NCBI GenBank assembly: GCA_964503275.1
Contig: CAZCZO010000015.1
Location: 1-64,000, forward strand
DNA length: 64,000 nt
Origin: DASRAP01 sp964503275
GTDB taxonomy: Bacteria > Gemmatimonadota > Gemmatimonadetes > Gemmatimonadales > Gemmatimonadaceae
Direction of reading: 5' to 3'
Position 1 is the stretch's first letter, and each line of letters begins with the position of its first letter. Under the pieces are notes generated by a model. That model was not told the DNA's origin and ran no database searches. It was given only the letters and a program-made list of their open reading frames with translations. The position numbers and the translations under genes are program-made. This document shows positions 24,302 through 32,807 of the stretch, one piece after another.

Positions 24302-24313
24302 CCGTTAAACTTA
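24302..24313. promoter_or_regulatory. Overlapping divergent -10 elements (bestrophin / amidohydrolase)
   Basis: The minus strand reads TAAGTT (24313-24308) followed by 6 nt and the bestrophin ATG. The plus strand reads TAAACT (24306-24311), placed to start the amidohydrolase transcript about 22 nt before its ATG. The two hexamers share four bases, so polymerase could occupy only one at a time. Confidence 0.5.
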
Positions 24314-24339
24314 TGGGGTCTCGCACCCGCGGAGTCCCG

Positions 24340-25545
24340 ATGTTCGTTCGACGCGTTACGCTCGCCGTCGCCGCTGTGATCCTCGTCGCCGCTCCCGTGC
24401 GCGCCCAGGGCGGGCGCGGCGGCGCGAGCACCCAGATCCCACCGGGCGCCAGCTGCCCCGCCGGCATGACCGAGGTCCGCCCGCTCAACTGCCAGGCCCC
24501 GACGATGCCCCCGCCGAGCATCGTCGATTACCGACCGCGCTCCACCTTGGTCGTGCCCGAGCATCCGGTTCCGCGCGCGAAGTTCCCGGCCATCGACTAC
24601 CACGGGCATCCCACCGGCCAGCTCAACTCGGCCGAGGGGCTGGACCAGCTTCGCGCCGCGCTGGATTCGATCGGCGTCCGCGTGATGGTCGTGGCCAACA
24701 ACACCCGCGGACCGCTGCTGGCCGAGTACATGACGCGCATCCGCGCGCACCCCACCATGCGCGACCGCGTGCGCGTGCTGACGGGGATCGACCTCAGCGG
24801 CGTGGGACCCGGCTGGGCCGAGCGTGCCGTGGCACAGCTCGAAGCCGATGCAGCCGCCGGCGCCGTCGGGATCGGCGAGATCGGGAAGCAGTTCGGCCTC
24901 TCGACGCGCAAGGCCGACGGCTCGCGGCTGCGCATCGACGACCCCGACCTCGACCCCATCTGGGCGGCGGCGGCGCGGCTGCGACTCCCGGTGTTCATCC
25001 ACACGGCCGACCCGCAGGAGTTCTGGCAGCCCATCGATTTCAACAACGAGCGCTGGCTGGAGCTCGCGCTGTTCCCCAATCGCCGCTACTCACCCGAGAC
25101 CTCGCCGTCGTTCGAGCAGTTGATGACCGAACGCGACAACCTCATCCGCCGGCACCCGCGCACGACCTTCGTCATCGCGCACCTCGGCTGGCATGCGAAC
25201 GACCTCGCGCGGCTCGGCAAGCTCTTCGACGAGATGCCGAACCTGCACGCCGAGCTGGGCGCGGTGCTCTACGACATCGGGCGGCAGCCGCGCACGGCCC
25301 GTGACTTCTTCATCAAGTATCAGGACCGCATCCTGTTCGGGAAGGACTCCTTCCAGCCACAGGAGTATCCGTACTTCTGGCGCGTGCTCGAGACGGCCGA
25401 CGACTACTTCGATTACTACCGCAACTACCACGCCTACTGGAAGCTCTACGGCATCGCGCTGCCGGACGAGGTGTTGAAGAAGGTGTACTTCGGCAACGCG
25501 CTGCGGATCACGCCGGGGATCCCGCAGCAGGGCTGGCCGCGGTGA
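24340..25545 (+). CDS. Secreted metal-dependent amidohydrolase (TIM-barrel) family protein
   Basis: The product is 401 aa with a signal peptide (MFVRRVTLAVAAVILVAAPVRAQ). An amidohydrolase-2-type barrel follows: FPAIDYHGHPTGQ (first metal His pair), GIGEIGKQFGLS, VFIHTADPQEF, FVIAHLGWHANDL, and ILFGKDSFQP near the end with the Asp expected of this fold. Several barrel-strand ligands are visible, but the substrate is unknown. The ATG at 24340 is preceded by GGAG at 6 nt spacing. An ATG 27 nt earlier falls right after the -10 element and lacks a ribosome-binding site. A small membrane-protein gene follows. Confidence 0.87.
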   Translation: MFVRRVTLAVAAVILVAAPVRAQGGRGGASTQIPPGASCPAGMTEVRPLNCQAPTMPPPSIVDYRPRSTLVVPEHPVPRAKFPAIDYHGHPTGQLNSAEGLDQLRAALDSIGVRVMVVANNTRGPLLAEYMTRIRAHPTMRDRVRVLTGIDLSGVGPGWAERAVAQLEADAAAGAVGIGEIGKQFGLSTRKADGSRLRIDDPDLDPIWAAAARLRLPVFIHTADPQEFWQPIDFNNERWLELALFPNRRYSPETSPSFEQLMTERDNLIRRHPRTTFVIAHLGWHANDLARLGKLFDEMPNLHAELGAVLYDIGRQPRTARDFFIKYQDRILFGKDSFQPQEYPYFWRVLETADDYFDYYRNYHAYWKLYGIALPDEVLKKVYFGNALRITPGIPQQGWPR

Positions 25546-25558
25546 GCCCGCTCGCCTA

Positions 25559-25786
25559 GTGCCGCGGGCCTATCGCGCGGCCCTGCTGCTGCTCGCGTTG
25601 CTCGTGCTGGGCAGCGGGGTCCTGGGCGTGGTATCGGCGTTGTTCCTCGAGGGCTGGCCGCTGCTGCGTGGCGTCGCGAACGGACTGGTCGCGATCGGCC
25701 TCGGCGGCTGGCTGACCTGGGTGGTGCTGACGGAACGCTGGCCCCGCTGGATGGCGTCGCTGCTCGGGGAGGACGACGCGGTGTGA
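25559..25786 (+). CDS. Small two-helix membrane protein
   Basis: The product is 75 aa with two hydrophobic segments (about 8-30 and 38-57) and an acidic tail (LLGEDDAV). It begins with GTG 13 nt after the amidohydrolase stop. No family is recognised. The membrane topology and GC-rich codon use like the neighbours make it plausible, but a chance reading frame cannot be excluded. Confidence 0.5.
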   Translation: MPRAYRAALLLLALLVLGSGVLGVVSALFLEGWPLLRGVANGLVAIGLGGWLTWVVLTERWPRWMASLLGEDDAV

Positions 25787-25802
25787 CGCGCGCCGCCACC
25801 CA

Positions 25803-27242
25803 TCAGCGACGCGTGGTCTCCTCGCGGATCGCCGCGATGCGGTCGCCTTCCATGATCGCGTCGACCACCTCGATGCCCTCCACGACCTCGGCGAACACCG
25901 TGTAGTCGCGCAGCAGCCGCGCGTTGTCGCGGAGATTGATGAACCACTGCGCGTCGCCGGTGTCGTGCCCGCGCGTGCTCATCCCGATCGTCCCGCGCGG
26001 GTGCGGGATGGTCCCCAGCTCGTCGCGCAGGAACGCCGCGAGGCCGACATACTCGTTGGCCAGCGGGCTGCCGCCCTGCACCACGAAGTCGTGCTCCACC
26101 CGGTGCCAGGTGAGCCCGTCGTAGTAGCCGCGGCGCGCGAGGGCGAGGATGCGCGCGGCCATCATCGGGGCCACATCGCCGCGCAGGCGGACCGTGAAGT
26201 GCCCGCCCCCGTGCTCGGCGGCCATTTCGACGCGCAGGTAGCGCGGTGCGCCGAGCGCGAGCGCGACGAGGTCGGGCGGCGCCTCGACAGTGACCCGTGG
26301 CGGGCGATCCTCCGTGGCGGGCCGCCCCGCGACCGCGAGCAGGGCGACCCGGACATCGTGCGCGGAGGCATCGCCCCGGGCGACCCAGCGCGCAAATGCC
26401 GCGAGGGCGCGCGTTGCCGCCTCGGGGGCCGTCGTGCCTCGCAGGGCGAGTGCGGCGACCCGGACCACCTGCGCCGCACTGTCATCCAGCGCGCGGATGA
26501 ATGTTGCATCGTCGGCGCGGCCGGCGAGCTCGCTGAGCCCGGTGAGGGCCGCCTCGCGCACGTTGGGGTCTGCGTCGGTCACCAGCGAGCGGAGCACGGC
26601 CGTGTCGCGGAGCTGGCGCGCCGCGCGGGCGGCCGCCCGACGAAGCGCGGGATGTGCGTCGCTCGCGAAGCGGGCCACCTGGCGACCAGCGACGGCCGGG
26701 GTGGTGTGCGCGAGAGTCTCCAGCCCCCGGGCGGCGGCGTGCCAGCTCACCCCATCGCGCAGACGACGATCGCGGTCCGCGGGCAGCGTCGCGATCCACT
26801 GCTCGGCCTGTGCGGCCAGGCGCCCGTCTGCCGCACAGCGCGCTGCGCCCAGCTCGGCCGCACGGAGCCGCACGACCCATGAGGCATCGCCGAGCGCCGT
26901 GAGGATGTCGTCACAGCTCGAACGCGGCGTCAGCGCTCGGAGTCGCAGGCGCCAGGCGGGTTCGGGCCACTGGGGCGGCAGCGGGAGCGCCGCGAGCGAA
27001 TCGCGGGCCACGAACCGGGGATCCCGGATCCGCTGGACGGCACGCCACGCGAGCGCCTGCACGCGTGCGTCGGGATGCGTGGCCGCGCGTCGGAGGGCCA
27101 CATCGGTACTGTCGCGCCGGTCCTCGGCGAGCAGGACGGCGGTGATGAGCGTGGAGTCGGCCGCACTCAGCGGCCGTGGTGCCTGCGCGTGCAGCTCGCC
27201 CGCAACACGGGCCGCCAACGCCATCGCGAGGAGGATGCGCAT
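25803..27242 (-). CDS. Secreted HEAT-repeat protein with C-terminal cyclophilin (peptidyl-prolyl isomerase) domain
   Basis: The product is 479 aa with a signal peptide (MRILLAMALAARVAGELHAQ). Residues about 30-310 form HEAT-like helical repeats, such as VALRRAATHPDARVQALAW, ALRRAAARAARQLRDTAVL and DPNVREAALTGLSELAG. The last 160 residues are a bacterial cyclophilin: FTVRLRGDVAPMMAARILALA, YYDGLTWHRVEHDFVVQGGSP, GTIGMSTRGHDTGDAQWFI and YTVFAEVVEGIEVVDAI. It should isomerise prolyl bonds of exported proteins, with the repeats as a docking surface (inference). It is convergent with the small membrane-protein gene and divergent from the kinase cluster. Confidence 0.9.
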   Translation of the reverse strand: MRILLAMALAARVAGELHAQAPRPLSAADSTLITAVLLAEDRRDSTDVALRRAATHPDARVQALAWRAVQRIRDPRFVARDSLAALPLPPQWPEPAWRLRLRALTPRSSCDDILTALGDASWVVRLRAAELGAARCAADGRLAAQAEQWIATLPADRDRRLRDGVSWHAAARGLETLAHTTPAVAGRQVARFASDAHPALRRAAARAARQLRDTAVLRSLVTDADPNVREAALTGLSELAGRADDATFIRALDDSAAQVVRVAALALRGTTAPEAATRALAAFARWVARGDASAHDVRVALLAVAGRPATEDRPPRVTVEAPPDLVALALGAPRYLRVEMAAEHGGGHFTVRLRGDVAPMMAARILALARRGYYDGLTWHRVEHDFVVQGGSPLANEYVGLAAFLRDELGTIPHPRGTIGMSTRGHDTGDAQWFINLRDNARLLRDYTVFAEVVEGIEVVDAIMEGDRIAAIREETTRR

Positions 27243-27394
27243 CCACGGAAAACGAGTCGCCCGGCCCAGCGTCCGCAAGGGTGGGCAGTGGCGGCGCTCG
27301 GGACGGCGCTGGCGCTCGCGTACGCCGTGACCCGGCGATACACTACCTGCGACGGTCGCCGCAGCGTCGCATCTTCCACCCCGCGTGAGCGCTC

Positions 27395-30124
27395 GTGTCC
27401 CCCCCATCGAGTTCTGAGAACGACCGCCCGCCCCGCCGACGCAGTCGTCCGACCCGCGTCGCCGGGGCGGAGCCTGCGAGCGGCGCGTCGTCGGGTCGCG
27501 GGCGGTTGTCGCAGTTGCCGAGCATCGCCGCGCGCGCGGCGCGGATCGGGGGCTGGATCCTCGATGTACGGTCCCGGACCGTTGAGTGGTCGCCCGAGAT
27601 GTACGACCTGCTGGACTGGTCGGGGACCGAGCCACCGTCCCTAGCCGATGGGCTCGCGTTATACGCACCGGCCAGCCGCGCTGCCGTCACGGCCGCGTTG
27701 GACCGTGCCTGCGAGGTCGGCGAGGCCTTCGACCTCGAGCTCGAGATGCTGTCGTTCCGCGGCCGGGTCATGCGGGTCCGCGCCGTGGCCGAGGTGGTCC
27801 TGACGCCCGACGGCGCGCCCGAACGGGTGGTCGGCGCCTTTCAGGACATCACCGCGCTGCATCAGTCTCGCGCGGAGGCACTCGAGCTTGCCGAGCGACT
27901 CTCGCTCACGCTCGACGCGATGTCCGATGCCTTCTTGACCGTCGACACCGAGTGGCGCTTCGCCTATCTCAACGCGCACGCCGAAGCGCTCGTCGGACGG
28001 TCGCGGGAATCGCTCATCGGCCGTTACATCTGGGACGAGTTCCCCGACGGGATCGGCTCGCCGTTCCAGATCGCCTACGAGCGGGCGATGGCCGAGCAAG
28101 TGGCCGTGGAGTTCGAGGCCTACTACCCCGCGCCGCTGGACAAGTGGTTCGTGGTGAAGGCGTACCCGTCGTCGCAGGGCCTCGCGATCTACTTCCGCGA
28201 TGTGACCACCTTGCGAGCGGCGGCGGAGGCGATCCGGACCAGCGAAGAGCGCTTCCGCGTGCTCAGCCGGGCCACGACGGACGCCATCTGGGACTGGGAC
28301 CTCGCCACGGACGCGCTGTGGTGGAACGACAGCTACGCCTCGCGCTTCGGCCTTCGCAGTGGCGATGCCACCGACGCAACGCGCAGCGGCTGGATGACGC
28401 GGATCCATCCCGACGATCGCGAGGCGGTGAGCCAGGCGATCCAGGCGGTCCTGGACCACGGCGGCTCCAGCTGGACGCATCAGTACCGGCTGCGTGGCGG
28501 GGGTGGGCGCGAGTATGTGGTGCTCGACCGCGCCGAGGTGGTCCGCGACACCGGCGGCACCGCCGTTCGGATGATCGGGGGCCTGACGGACATCACTGAG
28601 CAACTGCGGCGCGATGCGACGATCGCCGAGCACGCGGCGCTGTTGGACCAGACCCAGGACGCGATCCTCGTCCGCTCGCTCGACAACCGGGTGCAGTACT
28701 GGAACCGTGGCGCGGAGCAGATCTATGGGTGGACGGCCGAGGAGGCCGTGGGCCGGCCGGTCGCCGAGTTGCTGTACGACGACCCCGAGCCGCTGTACCG
28801 CGCGACCGCCGAGGTGCTGACGGCGGGGACCTGGTCCGGCGAGCTGCTGCACCGGACCCGCGACGGCCGTCGCGTGACGATGTTCGTGCGCTGGTCCCTG
28901 CTGCGGCACGCCGATGGCCGCCCCCGCGCGATCCTGGCCATCAACACCGACATCACCGAGCGGCGACGGATCGAGCAGCAGTTCCTCCGTTCGCAGCGGA
29001 TGGAGAGCATCGGGACCTTGGCGGGTGGCATCGCGCACGACCTGAACAACGTGCTCGCGCCGATCCTCATGTCGATCGAGGTGCTGAAGCGCGACGAGCG
29101 CGATCCCGAGCGCCTCGCAACGCTTGGCGCCATCGAGTCCAGCGCGCAGCGTGGCGCCGCGATGGTGCGCCAGGTGCTCACCTTCGCCCGGGGCATCGAC
29201 GGTGAGCGGGTCGAGCTCGCGGTCGCGCCCCTGCTCGAGGACGTGATGCGGATCGTGAACGACACCTTCCTCAAGTCCATCGAGGTGCACTGCGAGATCG
29301 GCCCCGACATCTGGACCGTGCGCGGCGATCCCACGCAGTTGCATCAGGCGTTGCTGAACCTCTGCGTCAACGCGCGCGATGCCATGCCACAGGGCGGGCG
29401 GCTCGACCTGCGCGCCACGAACCTCACGCTCGATGCGCAGTACGCGGTCGGCTCGCCCGACGCCACGGTCGGGCCCTACGTGATGTTCGAGGTGGAGGAC
29501 ACCGGTATCGGCATGTCGGCGGAGACGCTCGAGCGCATCTTCGAGCCGTTCTTCACGACGAAGCCTCCAGGCGAAGGGACCGGGCTGGGCTTGTCGTCCA
29601 CGTTGGCGATCGTGCGCAGCCACGGCGGCTTCGTGCGGGCGTACAGCGAACCCGGTCGTGGCAGCCGGGTGCGCATCCATCTGCCCGCGCTCACGGCCGC
29701 GTCGCCCGCGGCGTCCGACGCGCCCACCGACGGACTGCCCCGTGGCCACGGCGAGTTGATCCTCGTCGTGGACGATGAACCGTCCGTCCTGCAGATCACC
29801 CAGGAGACGTTGGCGGCGTTCGGCTACCGCGTGCTCACCGCGGCCGACGGGGCGGAGGCCGTCAGTCTCTACGCGCAGCGGCGTGGCGAGATCGCGCTGG
29901 TCCTCACCGACATGATGATGCCGGTGATGGACGGGCTCGCGACGGTGCAGGTCTTACGCCGCATCGATGCTGGCGTGCGCATCATCGCCGCCAGCGGCCT
30001 GCAGACCGACGACCGCCGCGCGCAGATCGCGGCGGCCGGCGTGCGCTTCCAGCTGAGCAAGCCGTTCACGGCCGAGGTCCTGCTCCGGACGATCCGCCTC
30101 GCGCTGCGCGATGTCACCGACTGA
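27395..30124 (+). CDS. Hybrid sensor histidine kinase: four PAS, kinase core, receiver
   Basis: The product is 909 aa, cytosolic, without membrane segments. Four PAS domains span about 45-155, 165-275, 283-402 and 412-524; each ends in a DIT-type motif or FRDVT. The HisKA H-box is GGIAHDLNNVLAPI with His548. The ATPase N-box is NLCVNARDAMP, and the G-boxes are EDTGIGMS and GTGLGLSS. The receiver at the end carries Asp839 in LVLTDMMMPVMDG and Lys820-region SKPF. Start is GTG; a TACACT hexamer (27339-27344) may be its -10. The next kinase gene starts 14 nt before its stop, so the block is probably one operon. Confidence 0.93.
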   Translation: MSPPSSSENDRPPRRRSRPTRVAGAEPASGASSGRGRLSQLPSIAARAARIGGWILDVRSRTVEWSPEMYDLLDWSGTEPPSLADGLALYAPASRAAVTAALDRACEVGEAFDLELEMLSFRGRVMRVRAVAEVVLTPDGAPERVVGAFQDITALHQSRAEALELAERLSLTLDAMSDAFLTVDTEWRFAYLNAHAEALVGRSRESLIGRYIWDEFPDGIGSPFQIAYERAMAEQVAVEFEAYYPAPLDKWFVVKAYPSSQGLAIYFRDVTTLRAAAEAIRTSEERFRVLSRATTDAIWDWDLATDALWWNDSYASRFGLRSGDATDATRSGWMTRIHPDDREAVSQAIQAVLDHGGSSWTHQYRLRGGGGREYVVLDRAEVVRDTGGTAVRMIGGLTDITEQLRRDATIAEHAALLDQTQDAILVRSLDNRVQYWNRGAEQIYGWTAEEAVGRPVAELLYDDPEPLYRATAEVLTAGTWSGELLHRTRDGRRVTMFVRWSLLRHADGRPRAILAINTDITERRRIEQQFLRSQRMESIGTLAGGIAHDLNNVLAPILMSIEVLKRDERDPERLATLGAIESSAQRGAAMVRQVLTFARGIDGERVELAVAPLLEDVMRIVNDTFLKSIEVHCEIGPDIWTVRGDPTQLHQALLNLCVNARDAMPQGGRLDLRATNLTLDAQYAVGSPDATVGPYVMFEVEDTGIGMSAETLERIFEPFFTTKPPGEGTGLGLSSTLAIVRSHGGFVRAYSEPGRGSRVRIHLPALTAASPAASDAPTDGLPRGHGELILVVDDEPSVLQITQETLAAFGYRVLTAADGAEAVSLYAQRRGEIALVLTDMMMPVMDGLATVQVLRRIDAGVRIIAASGLQTDDRRAQIAAAGVRFQLSKPFTAEVLLRTIRLALRDVTD

Positions 30125-32429
30125 CCGCTTCGCCCGGCGCACGCTTCGCCTGCGGGCGCGCGCCCTCACGATCACGCTGATCTACGCGGCCTTCGCGTCG
30201 CTGTGGATCCTGTTCTCGGACGCGGCGCTCGCGGCCGTGGTCCGCGACCCCGCGCGGCTGGTCCAGCTCAGCGTGGTGAAGGGCATCGCGTTCGTGACCG
30301 TCACCTCTCTGCTGCTGCTCCTGTTGTTGCGGCGGGCCTTCACGGCGATCGGACGTGGCTACAGCGAGCTGGCGGCGCGGGGCGAGCAACTGCGGGCGAG
30401 TGAACAGCAGCTCGCCACGCTCCTCGGCGCGGCGACCGACAGCATCCTTGCCGTCGACCACAGCGGCCGGATCGCCTTCGCCAATGCGGCCGCCGAGCGG
30501 CTCTTCGAGCAGGACGCGGGCGCGCTGAGCGGGCGGAGCTTCGGCGAGCTGCTCTCGCGGCCCGTCCCTCTGGCACCGGGCGCACTCTCGCTGACGCGGC
30601 GCTCGAAACGGGGCGAGACCGTCCCCCTCGACGCGACGGTGGCGGCCCTCCCGGACAGCACGGCGCCGGGCTTCCTGGTGGTCCTGCGCGACAGCACCGT
30701 GCGTCGGCGTCAGGCCGCCCTCCTCGCCGGCCAGCGACGCATCCTTGAGATGATCGCCGTCGGCGAGCCGCTGTCGCATTCGCTTGACGCGCTGGTGCGC
30801 TTCCTGGAAGCGCAGAGCCCGGGCAGCCTGTGCTCCGTATTGCTGCTCGACGAGACCGGGACCCGGCTACGGCATGGCGCGGCGCCGTCGTTGCCGCCCG
30901 AGTATGTGCGCCTGATCGACGGCGAGGCGATCGGCCCCAACGCGGGGTCCTGCGGGACCGCGGCGTTCCGTGGCAGCGCAGTGGTGGTCGAGGACATCGC
31001 GGTCGATCCGCTCTGGAGCGCCTATCGTGAGGCGGCGCTGCCCCACGGCCTCCGGTCCTGCTGGTCCACGCCGATCCGCGCGAAGGACGGGCGCATCCTC
31101 GGCACGTTCGCGATCTATCACCGCCAGCCCGCGCGTCCCGAGCCGCAGCACCAGCAGCTCATCGAGATCGCGACGCAGTTGGCCGCGGTGGCGATCGATC
31201 GTGCCCGCGTCGAGCACGACCTGCACGACGTCGAGGGCCGGCTGGCGGCGGTGGTCGAGCATCTGGGCGAGGGGCTCATCATCGCCGACGCGTCCGAGGC
31301 GACGCTGCATCTGAACCCGGCGGCGGCCTCCTTGCTCGGCGTCGAGCCGGACGCACGGACCATCGCGCAAGCGCGGCTCTACGAGCTGTTCCGCCTCACG
31401 ACGATGGACGGGCACACGGTCGCCCACGATGCGTGGCCGCTGGCCCGGGTGCGTCGCGGCGATGTGCTGCAAGGCGAGGAGTTCACGCTGTCCCGGCGCG
31501 ACGGCGCGTGGGAGCGCGTCGTCGCGTTCACCGGCCGGCGGGTCGCCTACCTCGACGGGGCCTCGATCGCCTTCCTCACGTTGCGCGACGTGACCGTCCG
31601 GACCCGGGCGCAGCGGCTGTTGATGGAGACCCAACGCGACCTCGAGTACAAGGTCGAGGAGCGGACGGCCGCGCTCCGCGAGGCCGTGGCGCACGCGGAG
31701 TCGGCCGATCGGATCAAGTCAGCCTTCCTCGCGACGATGTCGCACGAGCTGCGGACCCCGCTGAACTCGATCATCGGCTTCACCGGGATCGTGCTGCGGG
31801 GGCTCGCCGGCCCCCTGACCGACGAGCAGACGAAGCAATTGTCGATGGTGCGCGGCAGCGCTCACCACTTGCTCGACCTGATCAACGACGTGCTCGACAT
31901 CTCGAAGATCGAGGCCGGACAGTTCGAGGTCCGCGCACAGCCCTTCGCACTCGACGACGCGATCACGTCGGTGGTGAACACGCTGGCGCCGATGGCCGAG
32001 CGCAAGCAGTTGGGGATCGTGGTGACGGCACCGGTGGAGCTGCCGCCGATCGTGAGCGACCGTCGGCGGGTCGAGCAGATCCTCCTCAACCTGGTGAACA
32101 ATGCGATCAAGTTCACCGAGGTGGGGGAGGTCCGCGTGGTGGTGACCTCCGTCACACCGCCACCGGGCACCGACGTGGCGGCCCAGCCGCGCGTCCGCAT
32201 CGACATCGAAGATACCGGGGTCGGTATCGCGGCCGATGATCTTCCGACGCTGTTCACGCCGTTCCGCCAGCTGGACAGTGGGTTGGCGCGCCAGCACGAG
32301 GGGACCGGGCTGGGTCTGGCGATCTGCCAGCGGCTCGCGCATCTGCTGGGCGGGAGCATCACCGCGTGCAGTACCCTCGGTGTCGGTAGTAGATTCTCCG
32401 TGGAGCTCCCTCTCGTCCCCACGGAGTGA
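30111..32429 (+). CDS. Membrane-anchored sensor histidine kinase (PAS-GAF-PAS)
   Basis: The product is 772 aa. Two transmembrane helices (about 20-42 and 53-74) enclose only a short loop, so sensing is probably cytosolic or within the membrane. Then follow PAS (about 97-200), GAF (about 204-368, with GPNAGSCGTAAFRG and SCWSTPIRAKDGRILGTF), PAS (about 375-497) and a coiled linker with LEYKVEERTAALREAV. The kinase core has His545 in FLATMSHELRTPLNS, VNNAIKFTEVGEV and GTGLGLAI. There is no receiver; the single-domain response regulator encoded 3 nt downstream is the likely partner. It overlaps the upstream hybrid kinase by 14 nt. Confidence 0.93.
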   Translation: MSPTDRFARRTLRLRARALTITLIYAAFASLWILFSDAALAAVVRDPARLVQLSVVKGIAFVTVTSLLLLLLLRRAFTAIGRGYSELAARGEQLRASEQQLATLLGAATDSILAVDHSGRIAFANAAAERLFEQDAGALSGRSFGELLSRPVPLAPGALSLTRRSKRGETVPLDATVAALPDSTAPGFLVVLRDSTVRRRQAALLAGQRRILEMIAVGEPLSHSLDALVRFLEAQSPGSLCSVLLLDETGTRLRHGAAPSLPPEYVRLIDGEAIGPNAGSCGTAAFRGSAVVVEDIAVDPLWSAYREAALPHGLRSCWSTPIRAKDGRILGTFAIYHRQPARPEPQHQQLIEIATQLAAVAIDRARVEHDLHDVEGRLAAVVEHLGEGLIIADASEATLHLNPAAASLLGVEPDARTIAQARLYELFRLTTMDGHTVAHDAWPLARVRRGDVLQGEEFTLSRRDGAWERVVAFTGRRVAYLDGASIAFLTLRDVTVRTRAQRLLMETQRDLEYKVEERTAALREAVAHAESADRIKSAFLATMSHELRTPLNSIIGFTGIVLRGLAGPLTDEQTKQLSMVRGSAHHLLDLINDVLDISKIEAGQFEVRAQPFALDDAITSVVNTLAPMAERKQLGIVVTAPVELPPIVSDRRRVEQILLNLVNNAIKFTEVGEVRVVVTSVTPPPGTDVAAQPRVRIDIEDTGVGIAADDLPTLFTPFRQLDSGLARQHEGTGLGLAICQRLAHLLGGSITACSTLGVGSRFSVELPLVPTE

Positions 32430-32432
32430 TCG

Positions 32433-32807
32433 ATGGCCCCGACGATCCTGCTCATCGAGGACAACGAACAGAACCGATACCTGACGACCTTCCTGCTGGA
32501 GCAGCGTGGGTACCGGGTCGAGACGGCCGTGGATGGGCCCTCGGGTGTCGCGATGGCCGCGCAGAGCGCACCGCTGGCGATCCTGCTCGACATCCAGCTG
32601 CCCGGGATGGACGGCTACCATGTGGCGGCGGCCCTGCGCGCGTTGCCCGCGCACCGGAGCACGCCGATCATCGCGGTGACGTCGTATGCGATGTCCGGCG
32701 ACCGCGAGAAGTCGCTGGCCGCCGGCTGTTCGGGCTACATCGAGAAGCCGATCGACCCGGACACCTTCGTGGACGAGATGGAGCGCGCGATCGGAGGCAC
32801 GGCGTGA
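32433..32807 (+). CDS. Single-domain response regulator (DivK/CheY-like)
   Basis: The product is 124 aa, a receiver only: acidic pair in LLIEDNEQN, phospho-acceptor Asp53 in LLDIQLPGMDGY, switch Thr in VTSYAM and Lys in IEKPIDP. It has no output domain, so it must act through protein contacts or as a phosphate relay. It starts 3 nt after the membrane kinase and its stop overlaps the next hybrid kinase start (GTGA), which implies translational coupling and a shared relay. Confidence 0.93.
   Translation: MAPTILLIEDNEQNRYLTTFLLEQRGYRVETAVDGPSGVAMAAQSAPLAILLDIQLPGMDGYHVAAALRALPAHRSTPIIAVTSYAMSGDREKSLAAGCSGYIEKPIDPDTFVDEMERAIGGTA

Noticed and set aside
24313..24339. Upstream ATG (24313) for the amidohydrolase
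   Set aside because: It has no ribosome-binding site and lies at the expected transcription start; the ATG at 24340 has GGAG and begins the signal peptide.
27659..29749. A 696-codon minus-strand frame across the first hybrid kinase
   Set aside because: Low-complexity translation; the plus strand has four PAS domains, H-box, N-box and a receiver.
32426..32803. Extension of the double-receiver kinase to 32426
   Set aside because: The extension reads through the single-domain response regulator in the wrong frame; the receiver begins at the GTG at 32804.
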